Shown here: positions 35,763-44,653 of the stretch, in pieces | Numbering within the stretch: the first letter of the stretch is position 1 | How the letters are laid out: each line of letters begins with the position of its first letter | Source of the DNA: Lysinibacillus sp. B2A1 | GTDB taxonomy: Bacteria > Bacillota > Bacilli > Bacillales_A > Planococcaceae | Length of the DNA: 64,000 nucleotides | Assembly (NCBI GenBank): GCA_002973635.1 | Contig: CP027224.1 | Span: 4,700,001 to 4,764,000, forward strand | Direction of reading: 5' to 3' | The notes under the pieces: model-generated | Told to the model about the DNA's origin: nothing | What the model saw: only the letters and a program-made list of their open reading frames with translations | Database searches by the model: none | Made by a program: the position numbers and the translations under genes

Positions 35763-36944
35763 CTACATTGGCGCAGATCGCCTATTTTTATTTTCACCAA
35801 ATAGCATTAACACGATCGCTACCGCAAGTAATAGCATTGCCACTAATAATAAGAAGCTATAATTCTTCACATATTCTATATACACCCCGCCAAGAAACGG
35901 TCCTGTTAAACTTCCAATGCTTAGAGCAATACCACACAATAGATTTCCAGTAGGCAGTAATTCCTTCGGTGTTAAATCAGCCATATATGTAATCCCTAAC
36001 GAGAACATCGAGCCTACCAATGTACCTGTAAAGAAAAATGCGATGGCTACGGCAATTTGTGAATGCTCTAAAAAGCTAGCAATTCCAAAAATAACAGCTC
36101 CTCCAAAAGAGCCTATCATCAATACCCTTCGTCGCCCAACTTTATCACCTATTGCTCCAAGGGGCACCTGTGTTAATATTCCTCCGAAAGTAAAGACAGA
36201 TAAAATAATTGGAATCATTCCAACTTCAAAACCTTTCCGTAAAGCATAGACTGGAAATAAAGCATTTAAAGAAGATTCTAAAAACCCATAAACAAACGGA
36301 CCTAAAAACGCAATCCAGCCAAAAACAAAGGCCATTTTATAACGCTGCCAGCCTCTTGCATGTAAATCTCCCGTTAAACGCTCTGGTTTTTCATTTTTCA
36401 ATAAAAATACAAATGACCATGCCAATAAGCACAGAATCGAGGAGACTATAAACGGCAATGCTTCTGTAATTTGAATAAGCTTTACCATTAACGGTCCGAC
36501 TGCAAAACCTGTACTAAAGGACAAGCCGTAAATGGCCATACCCTTTCCTAGGCTTTTATGATCTGCTGTGCTAGTAATCCACGTTTGTGTCGCATAGTGT
36601 AATGCATGATCTCCTACCCCAATGAGTAAACGAAGAATAAACCAAAAGGTCACACTTTTCCATAGAGGAAATGCGAGAAGAGATATAAACACCAATGCCC
36701 CACCTATTAAAATAATTGGTTTATAGCCCCATTTTCTTAAAGGCTGCTCAATAAATGGGGAGATTAATAAAGTTCCTATGTATAAACCTGTTGCATTCAA
36801 TCCATTCAATGCAGAGGATACACCATCCCGCTCGAAAATAATTGAAATTAGTGGTAATAGCATCCCTTGTGAAAATCCGGAAATTGATACAATTAACACT
36901 AGAATGGCAAATCTTTTTTTGCTGTAATCTGAGAAGTACGTCAT
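35763..36944 (-). CDS. Major facilitator superfamily transporter
   Basis: A 393-residue membrane protein with 12 predicted helices. The loop 2-3 region (LISPFIEQPLRKWGYKPIIL) and the central LGAIGDKVGRRRVLMIG loop fit the drug/sugar MFS pattern (GxxxDrxGrr). The start at 36944 follows GGAGG by 6 nt; a longer in-frame reading of 45 extra residues would run through a terminator hairpin and is rejected. Its leader carries that terminator and a short frame, suggesting attenuation as seen for several antibiotic exporters. The substrate is unknown. Confidence 0.86.
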   Translation of the reverse strand: MTYFSDYSKKRFAILVLIVSISGFSQGMLLPLISIIFERDGVSSALNGLNATGLYIGTLLISPFIEQPLRKWGYKPIILIGGALVFISLLAFPLWKSVTFWFILRLLIGVGDHALHYATQTWITSTADHKSLGKGMAIYGLSFSTGFAVGPLMVKLIQITEALPFIVSSILCLLAWSFVFLLKNEKPERLTGDLHARGWQRYKMAFVFGWIAFLGPFVYGFLESSLNALFPVYALRKGFEVGMIPIILSVFTFGGILTQVPLGAIGDKVGRRRVLMIGSFGGAVIFGIASFLEHSQIAVAIAFFFTGTLVGSMFSLGITYMADLTPKELLPTGNLLCGIALSIGSLTGPFLGGVYIEYVKNYSFLLLVAMLLLAVAIVLMLFGENKNRRSAPM

Positions 36945-36987
36945 CTTTTCCTCCAACATCAAGTCATTCTTCCAAAGAACAGCATAC

Positions 36988-37032
36988 CAAAAAGCCTTAG
37001 CGCTCACCACATGTGATTTTACGCTAAGGCTT
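36988..37032 (-). terminator. Leader terminator/attenuator upstream of the MFS gene
   Basis: The perfect 11-bp stem AAGCCTTAGCG (36992-37002)/CGCTAAGGCTT (37022-37032) is followed on the minus strand by TTTTT. It ends 44 nt before the start codon, that is, inside the leader. Confidence 0.7.
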
Positions 37033-37047
37033 AACGAATACTTATTT

Positions 37048-37149
37048 TCATTTAATTGTATAAACACGAATTTCAGCATTTACTTTCGCCGAGAACTTGT
37101 TTAAACTCCCTCCTTTTCGAGTTAGAATTCGTAAGATTTTGATAATCAC
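37048..37149 (-). CDS. Possible leader peptide of the MFS gene (33 residues)
   Basis: A 34-codon frame from GTG 37149 to TGA 37050-37048 reads as a basic peptide (ILRILTRKGGSLNKF in the middle, EIRVYTIK at the end). It stops 15 nt before the leader terminator stem. AAAGGAG lies upstream but abuts the GTG, so initiation is doubtful; an internal AAAAGGAGGGAG could serve another start. It could instead be an independent small gene ended by the hairpin. Confidence 0.35.
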   Translation of the reverse strand: MIIKILRILTRKGGSLNKFSAKVNAEIRVYTIK

Positions 37150-37312
37150 TCCTTTACGATTTCTTAATACAACTTTAACACAGGTAATCAATATTGTAAA
37201 TATTCTGTCTATTATTTTCTTAAAATTAATCGTTAAGTCCTAGGTGTTTACCTAAACATTGAAATTTAGACCTAAATCAGCTACGATGAAGGTGATGAAA
37301 TGAGGTGTACGA

Positions 37313-37498
37313 ATGTCGAAGCCAATTACTGATAAAAAACAGCAAGTGAATTACTTAAGAGAACGTCTTGAAATATTTTTAGAAGTATTAGATGCAATTG
37401 ATCCTGAAACAACTGAATTAGAGGATATTGATCGTTTAATACAAATGATGGATGATTTAGAAGACAAAATGGAGCAATTTAACGCTCGTGAACAATAG
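37313..37498 (+). CDS. SE1561-family small protein
   Basis: A 61-residue acidic helical protein (VNYLRERLEIFLEVLDAID, then IDRLIQMMDDLEDKMEQF). It fits the uncharacterised SE1561 family of Bacillales. GAGGTG lies 6 nt upstream of the ATG, and a strong terminator follows, so it is a complete single-gene unit. Confidence 0.8.
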   Translation: MSKPITDKKQQVNYLRERLEIFLEVLDAIDPETTELEDIDRLIQMMDDLEDKMEQFNAREQ

Positions 37499-37521
37499 CC
37501 TAGGTAGGCATAAGAATAATT

Positions 37522-37559
37522 TTAGCGCGAGAAATCACCGTTTGATTTCTCGCGCTTTT
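37522..37559. terminator. Terminator between SE1561-family gene and ywqG-like gene
   Basis: A 14-bp perfect stem (AGCGCGAGAAATCA/TGATTTCTCGCGCT) with a 5-nt loop sits between two convergent genes. Confidence 0.87.
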
Positions 37560-37564
37560 AGCCG

Positions 37565-38362
37565 TTAATGACAGTCCCAGTTATACAAAACTTTACTAAA
37601 ATCCTTCTTTTGAAGCTCTTCTTCTGAGATGAAAAAATTCGCTACACCACAATCGCCCCACATTATATGATCACCAACACTGTCAATTTGCAGTAGCAAA
37701 ACAGTAGATTGTTGGTAATCCCCATATGCTCTTGGATCATCCTGTGTAAAAAATGGATAGCCGCCAATTTTATGACCATCACCAGATAATGCTTCGTAAA
37801 AAGCATCCTCTAGAGCATCATCTTCCATATTATCTAGAATGCTTGCGTAATGGTCATTACTTCTAAAATCATCTATTGATAAAGGCTCATATGCAGCCTC
37901 AAAGGACAAGGCCATCTCCTTTTCAACAGGAAAATACATTTCATCCTTTTGCGCTTCAATATAAGAAAAGTCTTGAATTAATTGTGATGCATCATCGATG
38001 ACATGTTCATGATAAAGAACACGAAAGCCCTTTTGGTTTTGACCATTATTAAAGTCCAATCCAAATACATCGTCAAAGGAATCAATATAAAACTGTAAGA
38101 TCCCCTGTTCAGGGAATTTTGATAAATGATTAGGTACTTCTTTAAAATTAATTTGCGCTAGTAATTTTAATGGCTGTCCATCAGAATTTTTTGGATATTC
38201 CATCGACAGCGGAAAATATGGATTACCTGCAAACTTACTTTCAAATAACGATGTTTTTCGCATTGTTGTTTCAATATTTATAACTGGCTGTAATGTTTCT
38301 TCTATAGTTTTTCTATATACTTCAAATGCTTCAGGTAACATAAGAACGCTCTTTTCAGACAT
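37565..38362 (-). CDS. YwqG-family (DUF1963) protein
   Basis: A 265-residue soluble protein with the DUF1963 hallmarks: SKFAGNPYFPLSMEYPKNSDGQPLKLLAQINF, a GILQFYIDSFDDVFG segment, and the late KIGGYPFFTQDDPR and VLLLQIDS motifs. The function is unknown; relatives occur near toxin-immunity loci in other Bacillales. AGGAGGG precedes the ATG. Upstream is the 21-bp repeat array, shared with the divergent fumarase gene. Confidence 0.84.
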   Translation of the reverse strand: MSEKSVLMLPEAFEVYRKTIEETLQPVINIETTMRKTSLFESKFAGNPYFPLSMEYPKNSDGQPLKLLAQINFKEVPNHLSKFPEQGILQFYIDSFDDVFGLDFNNGQNQKGFRVLYHEHVIDDASQLIQDFSYIEAQKDEMYFPVEKEMALSFEAAYEPLSIDDFRSNDHYASILDNMEDDALEDAFYEALSGDGHKIGGYPFFTQDDPRAYGDYQQSTVLLLQIDSVGDHIMWGDCGVANFFISEEELQKKDFSKVLYNWDCH

Positions 38363-38510
38363 ATAATTCCCTCCTAAAGTAGATTCATCTTAATTATAGA
38401 ACAAACGTTCCTTTTTATCAATAATTTTCAAAGGAAAAAGATACTAGGTTGAGTGCATGGCATATAAATAATCCGTTTCGTATGGGATTTGATTACAGGC
38501 ACAGATTTTT

Positions 38511-39182
38511 TGATCAGGTTCTTTGGTTTTTTGATCACCTTTAAACTTTTTTTGATCAGGTCCCCTAGGTTTTTGATCACCTTACACTCTGTTTGATCAG
38601 CTCCTCTAGGTTTTTGATCACCTTTACTCTCTTTTTGATCAGCTCCTCTAGGTTTTGATCACCTTACACTCTTTTTGATCAGGACCTCTAGGTTTTGATC
38701 ACCTTCTCCCTTTTTTGATCAGGTCCTCTAGGTTTTTGATCACCTTTACTCTCTTTTTGATCAGGTTCTCCAGGTTTTTGATCACCTTCACTCTCTTTTT
38801 GATCAGGTCCTCTAGGTTTTTGATCACCTTTACTCTCTTTTTGATCAGCTCCTCCAGGTTTTGATTACCTTACACTCCGTTTGATCAGGACCTCTAGGTT
38901 TTGATCACCTTCACTCTCTTTTTGATCAGGTCCCCTAGGTTTTTGATCACCTTCTCCCTTTTTTTGATCAGAACCTCTAGGTTTTTGATCACCTTTACTC
39001 TCTTTTTGATCAGGTTCTCCAGGTTTTTGATCACCTTCACTCTCTTTTTGATCAGGTCCTCTAGGTTTTTGATCACCTTTACTCTCTTTTTGATCAGATC
39101 CTCCAGGTTTTTGATCACCTTACACTCTGTTTAATCAGCTCCTCCAAGTTTTTGATAGGGTTCTCCACTTTTTAATCACCTT
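38511..39182. repeat. Tandem array of about 29 TGATCA-containing 21-bp half-units
   Basis: Two forms alternate: TTTTTGATCAGGTCCTCTAG(G) and TTTTTGATCACCTTTACTCT(C). I count 29 TGATCA palindromes, plus decayed units at the right edge. Single-base changes in the T tract shift the frame (for example near 38652 and 38691), so no protein frame persists across the array. T tracts recur about every 21 bp, two helical turns. It fills the divergent region between the ywqG-like gene and the fumarase gene. Confidence 0.92.
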
Positions 39183-39207
39183 CACCTTCTCCCCCACATT
39201 TTTTCGG

Positions 39208-39253
39208 GAGAACATCCTTTAATTCCGACCTCCAAAAGATGGGCTCTTTTTTT
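39208..39253 (+). terminator. Possible terminator after the TGATCA array
   Basis: GAG-CATC (39208-39216) pairs with GATG-CTC (39238-39246) and is followed by seven Ts. It overlaps an alternative TTCTCCC/GGGAGAA hairpin (39187-39212). It could end a transcript of the array or act in the fumarase leader. Confidence 0.4.
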
Positions 39254-39319
39254 CATTAGTTGAAAAGAGTATAATGTAACGTGGAAATAATTAAATTTTC
39301 TATGGGGGGCAATACAAAA

Positions 39320-40855
39320 ATGAATGTACAAACTTTGGAGAAAAGTCTATACAATTTAATTACTGAAACATCTACGAACCTACCGAAAGACGTGCGCCGT
39401 GCTATTAAAAAAGCAAAAGATGCTGAGAATGCTGGTACGCGTGCTGCAATGAGCTTAGATACAATTGCAAATAATATTATTATGGCAGAAGATAACGTAT
39501 CACCTATCTGTCAGGATACAGGTTTGCCAACATTTAAAGTCTACACTCCTGTAGGCGTTAATCAATTAGAAATTAAAGCTGCTATCAAAAAAGCAATCAA
39601 CGATACATCAGCTGATGCAAAATTACGTCCTAATGCAGTTGATTCATTAACTGGTGCAAATAGTGGTAATAACCTTGGGGAAGGTTTACCTGTTATTAAA
39701 TTTGAACAATGGGAAAATGACTATATTACGATTAAATTAATTCTTAAAGGCGGCGGCTGTGAAAACAAAAATATTCAATACAGCCTACCTTGTGAACTAG
39801 ATGGCCTTGGTCGTGCTGGTCGTGACTTAGATGGTATCCGTAAATGTATCCTACACTCTGTATATCAAGCGCAAGGTCAAGGCTGTTCAGCTGGTTTCAT
39901 CGGTGTAGGAATTGGTGGAGACCGCTCTTCTGGGTATGACTTAGCGAAAGAACAATTATTCCGTCATGTGGAAGATACAAATCCAAATGCAGATCTTGCT
40001 AAATTAGAAGATTATGTAGTAAAAACAGCTAACACATTTGGTATTGGTACAATGGGCTTCGGTGGAGAAGCAACATTACTTGGCTGTAAAATTGGGGTTA
40101 TGCACCGTATCCCTGCATCATTCTACGTATCAGTAGCTTATAACTGCTGGGCTTATCGTCGTATGGCTGTGGACATTGACCCACAAACTGGAGAAATTAC
40201 TAATTGGCATTATCAAGAAGGCGAAAAAATTACATTTAAAGATGAAGTTGCTGCAACGACAGAAGATACGACAACAGATGTAGTTGAACTTACTGCACCG
40301 ATTACAGAGGAGCAAATCCGTACTCTAAAAGTTGGCGATGTTGTATCAATTACTGGTCGTATGTATACAGGTCGTGATGCGATTCACCATCATTTAATGA
40401 GCCATGATGCACCTGTTGATTTAAATGGACAGGTTATTTATCACTGTGGCCCTGTTATGGCTAAAGACGAAGAAGGCAACTGGACAGTTAAGGCTGCTGG
40501 TCCAACTACTTCTATTCGTGAAGAGCCATATCAAGGTGATATCATGAAAAAATTCGGTATCCGTGCTGTTATTGGTAAGGGTGGTATGGGACCAAAAACA
40601 CTTGCTGCATTACAAGAGCATGGTGGTGTATACTTAAACGCTATCGGTGGAGCAGCTCAATACTACGCTGACTGTATTAAAGGTGTAGACGGCGTTGATT
40701 TAATGGAATTTGGTGTACCAGAAGCTATGTGGCACCTAAATGTAGAGAATTTCACTGCTGTAGTTACAATGGACTCTCATGGCAACTCTTTACATGCTGA
40801 TGTAGATAAATCATCTTTAGAAAAACTAGCTATGCATGCAGAAAGAGTATTCTAA
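39320..40855 (+). CDS. Class I (Fe-S) fumarate hydratase
   Basis: A 511-residue oxygen-sensitive hydro-lyase of the FumA/FumB type that interconverts fumarate and malate. The N-terminal Fe-S region includes VSPICQDTGLPTF and LKGGGCENKN, with a third cysteine in CSAGFIGVG or HCGPV. The C-terminal domain (GDVVSITGRMYTGRDAIHHHL onward) is the FumA beta part. ATG 39320 follows GGGGGGC by 9 nt. A -10 TATAAT is at 39270. B. subtilis uses only the class II enzyme, so this is a lineage difference. The enzyme needs iron, and the next gene is an iron-efflux-type ATPase. Confidence 0.92.
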   Translation: MNVQTLEKSLYNLITETSTNLPKDVRRAIKKAKDAENAGTRAAMSLDTIANNIIMAEDNVSPICQDTGLPTFKVYTPVGVNQLEIKAAIKKAINDTSADAKLRPNAVDSLTGANSGNNLGEGLPVIKFEQWENDYITIKLILKGGGCENKNIQYSLPCELDGLGRAGRDLDGIRKCILHSVYQAQGQGCSAGFIGVGIGGDRSSGYDLAKEQLFRHVEDTNPNADLAKLEDYVVKTANTFGIGTMGFGGEATLLGCKIGVMHRIPASFYVSVAYNCWAYRRMAVDIDPQTGEITNWHYQEGEKITFKDEVAATTEDTTTDVVELTAPITEEQIRTLKVGDVVSITGRMYTGRDAIHHHLMSHDAPVDLNGQVIYHCGPVMAKDEEGNWTVKAAGPTTSIREEPYQGDIMKKFGIRAVIGKGGMGPKTLAALQEHGGVYLNAIGGAAQYYADCIKGVDGVDLMEFGVPEAMWHLNVENFTAVVTMDSHGNSLHADVDKSSLEKLAMHAERVF

Positions 40856-40949
40856 TAGCGAAGTAAAGCATCCACTGCTGTAAAAATTAACATCATATAA
40901 TCGAATGCAGTATTTCTCCAAAGGCTAGTCATTTTACTGCACCAATTTG

Positions 40950-40989
40950 AAAAGCACAGAATATTCCTAGTGAATAGACTGTGCTTTTT
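40950..40989 (+). terminator. Terminator of the fumarase gene
   Basis: The stem AAAGCACAG/CTGTGCTTT with a 19-nt loop is followed by Ts, about 95 nt after the stop codon. Confidence 0.78.
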
Positions 40990-41072
40990 GTTTACTTAAA
41001 ACTTCACATCTTTTTTATTGTCCCTTGAAAATCCATCTTAAAACTTCTGTCTTTCTTTTTCCAGAAACCTTT

Positions 41073-41178
41073 GTTATAATAATTCTAAAATAAGAAGGAG
41101 TTAAATGAAATTGTTTTTCATTTAAAAACTTTACCAAATCATTATATTATAAGGTTTTTGATATTGATTTTCATTATC
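41073..41178 (+). promoter_or_regulatory. PerR- and Fur-type control region of pfeT/zosA
   Basis: An extended -10 (TGTTATAAT, 41073-41081) overlaps TTATAATAATTCTAA (41075-41089), which matches the Per box with one deviation. Downstream, TTAAATGAAA-5-TTTCATTTAA (41101-41125) is a perfect 10-bp dyad. GATATTGATTTTCATTATC (41160-41178) matches the classical 19-bp Fur box at 17 positions and abuts the AGGAGGG ribosome site. B. subtilis pfeT is PerR-repressed and Fur-activated. Confidence 0.75.
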
Positions 41179-41191
41179 AGGAGGGATAAAG

Positions 41192-43096
41192 ATGGAATAC
41201 TCTAATCGAGAAAATATAAACATAATTGAGAAAATAAAAGAGCATGCTGAATTACTTGCTGCCCTTATAGCAGGCTTGTTTATCTTACTAGCATGGCGTT
41301 TAGATACAAGCGGACAAACAACAGCATCTGTACTTTTATATATTGTTGCATTTTGTGTTGGCGGATTTGCAAAGGCAAAAGAAGGTATTGAAGAAACAAT
41401 TGAAGATAAGAAATTAAATGTTGAATTACTAATGGTATTAGCAGCAATTGGTTCGGCAGCAATCGGTTATTGGACAGAAGGTGCCATTCTTATATTCATC
41501 TTCGCAGTAAGCGGTGCTCTCGAAACATATGCGATGAATAAAAGCAATCGTGAAATATCAGCACTAATGAATTTACAACCTGAGGAGGCTTGGCTTGTAC
41601 GTGGTGGCTTTGAACCAATGAAGGTTGCCGTTTCTACTTTACAAATTGGAGATCATCTACTTGTAAAACCTGGTGAACGTGTACCAGCGGACGGTATCAT
41701 ATTTAAAGGGCAATCTTCTATTGACGAATCAGCTATTAGTGGCGAACCCCTTCCAGTGGCAAAACGCAATGGCGATGAAGTATTTGCAGGTACAGTCAAC
41801 TTAAATGGTGCGATTACCATGGAAATGACAAAGCCAAATTCAGAAACATTGTTCCAAAAAATTATTCAGCTTGTACAAAGTGCTCAAAGTGAAAAATCTC
41901 CTTCTCAACAGTTTATTGAAAAATTTGAGGGTACTTACGTAAAGTTCGTTTTACTCAGCGTTGCGTTAATGATGTTCTTACCACACTTTTTGCTTGATTG
42001 GGACTGGACAACAACATTCTACCGTGCAATGGTACTATTAGTAGTTGCATCACCATGCGCTCTTGTAGCATCCATTATGCCAGCTACTTTAGCAGCTATT
42101 TCAAACGGTGCCAAAAACGGCATACTATTTAAAGGTGGCATACATTTAGAGCATTTAAGTGTTTTACGTGCTATAGCAGTCGATAAAACAGGAACATTAA
42201 CACAAGGAAAACCAATTGTGACTGACTTTATTATTCGTGAAGGAGTAGATCGAGAGGCAGCATTGTCTATCTTAGCAGGGATTGAATCGCAATCAAATCA
42301 TCCGCTAGCACAAGCAATTACTTCCTTTGCTAAAGCTGAGGAAGTAACCGTTTTTTCTCAGGTCACTATTAAAGATATTCCAGGTTGGGGTATAAAGGGT
42401 TACGTAAATGATATGGAGTATCTCGTTGGGAAACCCGATTTTGTGGGTGCAGAAGAGGCTAATTCCTTCGCAGATGGTGCTGCAGCAAAATTAGCAACAG
42501 AGGGTAAAACCGTTATTTTCATTCGTGATAAAGATGGTATTGTCGCATTAACAGCCCTTAAGGATACTGTTCGTGATGAGGCAAAGAAAGCTGTCACATT
42601 ACTTAAAGAGCTTGGTATTAATGTCATCATGCTAACAGGAGACAACGAGAAAACTGCCAAGGCAATTGCTAAAGAATCAGGTGTTACTGAATATGTTGCA
42701 GAATGCCTTCCTGAAACAAAAGTTACTGAGATGAAACGACTACTTTCGCAGCATCAATTTGTAGGGATGGTTGGAGACGGGATTAATGATGCGCCAGCAT
42801 TAGCAACAGCTACTACAGGTATCGCTATGGGAGAAGGCACAGATGTAGCTTTGGAAACTGCAGATGTCGTCCTTATGAAAAATGATTTATCAAAAATTGC
42901 CTATGCAGTACGCTTATCACGTAAAATGCAACGTATCGTCAAACAAAATATCTTCTTCTCTATTGGCATAATCATATTATTAATTGCCTCAAACTTTTTA
43001 CAAGTTGTCGATTTACCATTAGGTGTTATTGGACATGAGGGTAGTACTATTTTAGTTATTCTAAATGGCTTACGCATGCTTAATAAAAATATTTAA
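41192..43096 (+). CDS. pfeT: P1B-4-type metal-efflux ATPase (PfeT/ZosA-like)
   Basis: A 634-residue metal-pumping P-type ATPase lacking an N-terminal metal-binding domain. The transmembrane SPC motif is in [13 protein letters not shown] and the HEGST motif near the C-terminus in [13 protein letters not shown]; both define subclass P1B-4. [11 protein letters not shown] is the phosphorylation site, SNHPLA the HP motif, and [14 protein letters not shown] the hinge. The B. subtilis orthologue was named ZosA and later shown to export ferrous iron (PfeT). The PerR and Fur sites upstream support an iron-efflux role. Zn or Co transport cannot be excluded. Confidence 0.92.
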   Translation: MEYSNRENINIIEKIKEHAELLAALIAGLFILLAWRLDTSGQTTASVLLYIVAFCVGGFAKAKEGIEETIEDKKLNVELLMVLAAIGSAAIGYWTEGAILIFIFAVSGALETYAMNKSNREISALMNLQPEEAWLVRGGFEPMKVAVSTLQIGDHLLVKPGERVPADGIIFKGQSSIDESAISGEPLPVAKRNGDEVFAGTVNLNGAITMEMTKPNSETLFQKIIQLVQSAQSEKSPSQQFIEKFEGTYVKFVLLSVALMMFLPHFLLDWDWTTTFYRAMVLLVVASPCALVASIMPATLAAISNGAKNGILFKGGIHLEHLSVLRAIAVDKTGTLTQGKPIVTDFIIREGVDREAALSILAGIESQSNHPLAQAITSFAKAEEVTVFSQVTIKDIPGWGIKGYVNDMEYLVGKPDFVGAEEANSFADGAAAKLATEGKTVIFIRDKDGIVALTALKDTVRDEAKKAVTLLKELGINVIMLTGDNEKTAKAIAKESGVTEYVAECLPETKVTEMKRLLSQHQFVGMVGDGINDAPALATATTGIAMGEGTDVALETADVVLMKNDLSKIAYAVRLSRKMQRIVKQNIFFSIGIIILLIASNFLQVVDLPLGVIGHEGSTILVILNGLRMLNKNI

Positions 43097-43098
43097 AC

Positions 43099-43138
43099 AA
43101 ATAGCCTCGTATCACAAAAAGTGACCACGAGGCTATTT
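43099..43138. terminator. Bidirectional terminator between pfeT and brkB-like gene
   Basis: A perfect 11-bp stem AAATAGCCTCG/CGAGGCTATTT lies between two convergent genes. Confidence 0.83.
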
Positions 43139-43143
43139 TCATT

Positions 43144-44085
43144 CTAGCTGTCCATTAATGTATTTTGTTTGAGATATTCCTTTTGTAAAGCCTTTTTCTG
43201 CATCGTTGCATTGAGAACTCCACCAAAAATCAAAATAATACCTGTAAAATATAACCATAGCATTAAGATAATAACTCCACCGATACTTCCATATGTAGCA
43301 GAATAATTTGCAAAATTACTAATATAAAACGAGAAAGCATACGTTACAGCTAACCAGGCAAAGGTTGAAAACAGCGCTCCTGGCCAAACACCGAGTAACT
43401 TCAATCGTGGACTTGTATTTGGAACAAATCTATATATTGCCATTAATACAAGAAAAATTAATAGTGGCGGCATCGACCAGCGTAACCTATGCCATATTGT
43501 TTCAAACTGCTCCTCAATACCAACAATGGAAAATAAGAAATGACCAATTTGTTGTCCAAATACAGGTAATAAAAGTGCGACAGCGAATACTAAAACAAGG
43601 GCTATAGTGAAAACAAGGGACAAGCCTCGATCCAATATACCAGCCCTACTCTCCTTCGTATCATAAGCCTTATTTAATGCTCTGATTAATGCATTAATGC
43701 CTTTGGAGGCAGACCATAATGTACCCAATACCCCAATGGATAATAAACTACTATTACGGTTGTTTAATATTTCGTTTAATGTATTCTCGATAAGTCTATA
43801 TACTTCATCTGGCATGACATTCACTAAAAACGAATACACCTGTGTCGTCTCTAAATTTAAATATGGTAGTAAAGTGACCAGGAAAATCAGTAGTGGGAAG
43901 AAAGATAGTAAAAAGAAATAAGCTAACTGGGCAGCAAGAGCTGATACATCAACCCGTTGTAAGCGTAGTATTAAATCTTGCAGAAAGCCTTTTGAGGTCA
44001 TTACATCTACAGTATCCTCATCCGGCATAACAAATGATTTTACCACACCGATTGCTGTATGTATGGACGTTTTATTCTTTTCCAT
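43144..44085 (-). CDS. YihY/BrkB-family membrane protein
   Basis: A 313-residue integral membrane protein of the YihY/virulence factor BrkB family (once mis-called RNase BN). Hallmarks are ALAAQLAYFFLLSFFPLLIFLV, GVLGTLWSASKGINALIRALNKAYD and YGSIGGVIILMLWLYFTGIILIFGG. About six membrane helices are visible, with a cytoplasmic N-tail. The transport function is unproven. It is 24 nt downstream of a YtxH-like gene and probably co-transcribed with it. Confidence 0.9.
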   Translation of the reverse strand: MEKNKTSIHTAIGVVKSFVMPDEDTVDVMTSKGFLQDLILRLQRVDVSALAAQLAYFFLLSFFPLLIFLVTLLPYLNLETTQVYSFLVNVMPDEVYRLIENTLNEILNNRNSSLLSIGVLGTLWSASKGINALIRALNKAYDTKESRAGILDRGLSLVFTIALVLVFAVALLLPVFGQQIGHFLFSIVGIEEQFETIWHRLRWSMPPLLIFLVLMAIYRFVPNTSPRLKLLGVWPGALFSTFAWLAVTYAFSFYISNFANYSATYGSIGGVIILMLWLYFTGIILIFGGVLNATMQKKALQKEYLKQNTLMDS

Positions 44086-44109
44086 ACAATTCCCCTCCTA
44101 TCAGACAAG

Positions 44110-44436
44110 CTATTCTTTATGCGGTAAAGAAAAGGCCGATTTTGTATCATTTATCATTTCCTGAATTGTGGAAGGTAGCTCTTTGAATTCATCCACTTTT
44201 TCAGCAATCGTGTTGACATTTTCTGATACACTTTCACAAAGTACTTTAGCTGCCAATACTTTTTCCTCAACTAGAACTTGTAACTCATCACGATTAGTCG
44301 CATAATACGAAATCGCATCCTTCATCTTTTGTGTAGTCGCTATTGTTTTTTCGCGAGTAGTACGATCAAGCATACTTAACGCAGCACCAACTACTGCACC
44401 GGTTACAACAGAAATTAATAATTTACTTTGACCCAT
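44110..44436 (-). CDS. YtxH-like small membrane-anchored protein
   Basis: A 108-residue protein with an N-terminal glycine-rich membrane segment (LLISVVTGAVVGAALSML) followed by an amphipathic helical tail (KMKDAISYYATNRDELQVLV and onward), the layout of YtxH/YtxG general-stress proteins. No enzymatic motif is present. The run of five Gs before the ATG serves as ribosome site. It leads a two-gene unit with the BrkB-like gene. Confidence 0.72.
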   Translation of the reverse strand: MGQSKLLISVVTGAVVGAALSMLDRTTREKTIATTQKMKDAISYYATNRDELQVLVEEKVLAAKVLCESVSENVNTIAEKVDEFKELPSTIQEMINDTKSAFSLPHKE

Positions 44437-44522
44437 AATAAAAACCCCCTGCGTTTGTGTAAATGTATATTCCCTAAAACTCCTTCATTAAACAATAAAT
44501 AGGCTCTTCACCATAACTTGTG

Positions 44523-44653
44523 GTTGACTTCCGCTCCGCCAGTGTGCTTTCCAGGGGGCGTCCGATGAGCCGCTTCACTCGCGCTGCTCGCTCCAGGGTC
44601 TCATCTTGGACGCTTAATCCCCTAGGAGTCACACTGGCTCCGCTCCAGTCAAC
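44523..44653. repeat. Dispersed palindromic repeat, copy A
   Basis: A 131-bp element with 24-bp imperfect terminal inverted repeats (GTTGACTTCCGCTCCGCCAG at the left). Its core GGGGCGTCCGATGAGCCGCT and CCAGGGTCTCAT are shared with copy C, and partly with copy B, near 53-55 kb. The outer stem here is CCAGTGTG/CACACTGG. A 76-codon minus frame across it (44474-44704) is a by-product, not a gene. The following 44654-44949 holds only a possible -35 TTGACA at 44886 for the next gene. Confidence 0.85.

Noticed and set aside
36945..37079. 45-residue N-terminal extension of the MFS transporter
   Set aside because: It would be translated through a rho-independent terminator and has no ribosome site. 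GGAGG lies just before the ATG at 36944.
38894..39134. Overlapping open frames on both strands with 14-residue repeats (one looking like a coiled coil)
   Set aside because: They cover only part of the array, and T-tract length changes elsewhere break the frame. No ribosome site is present.
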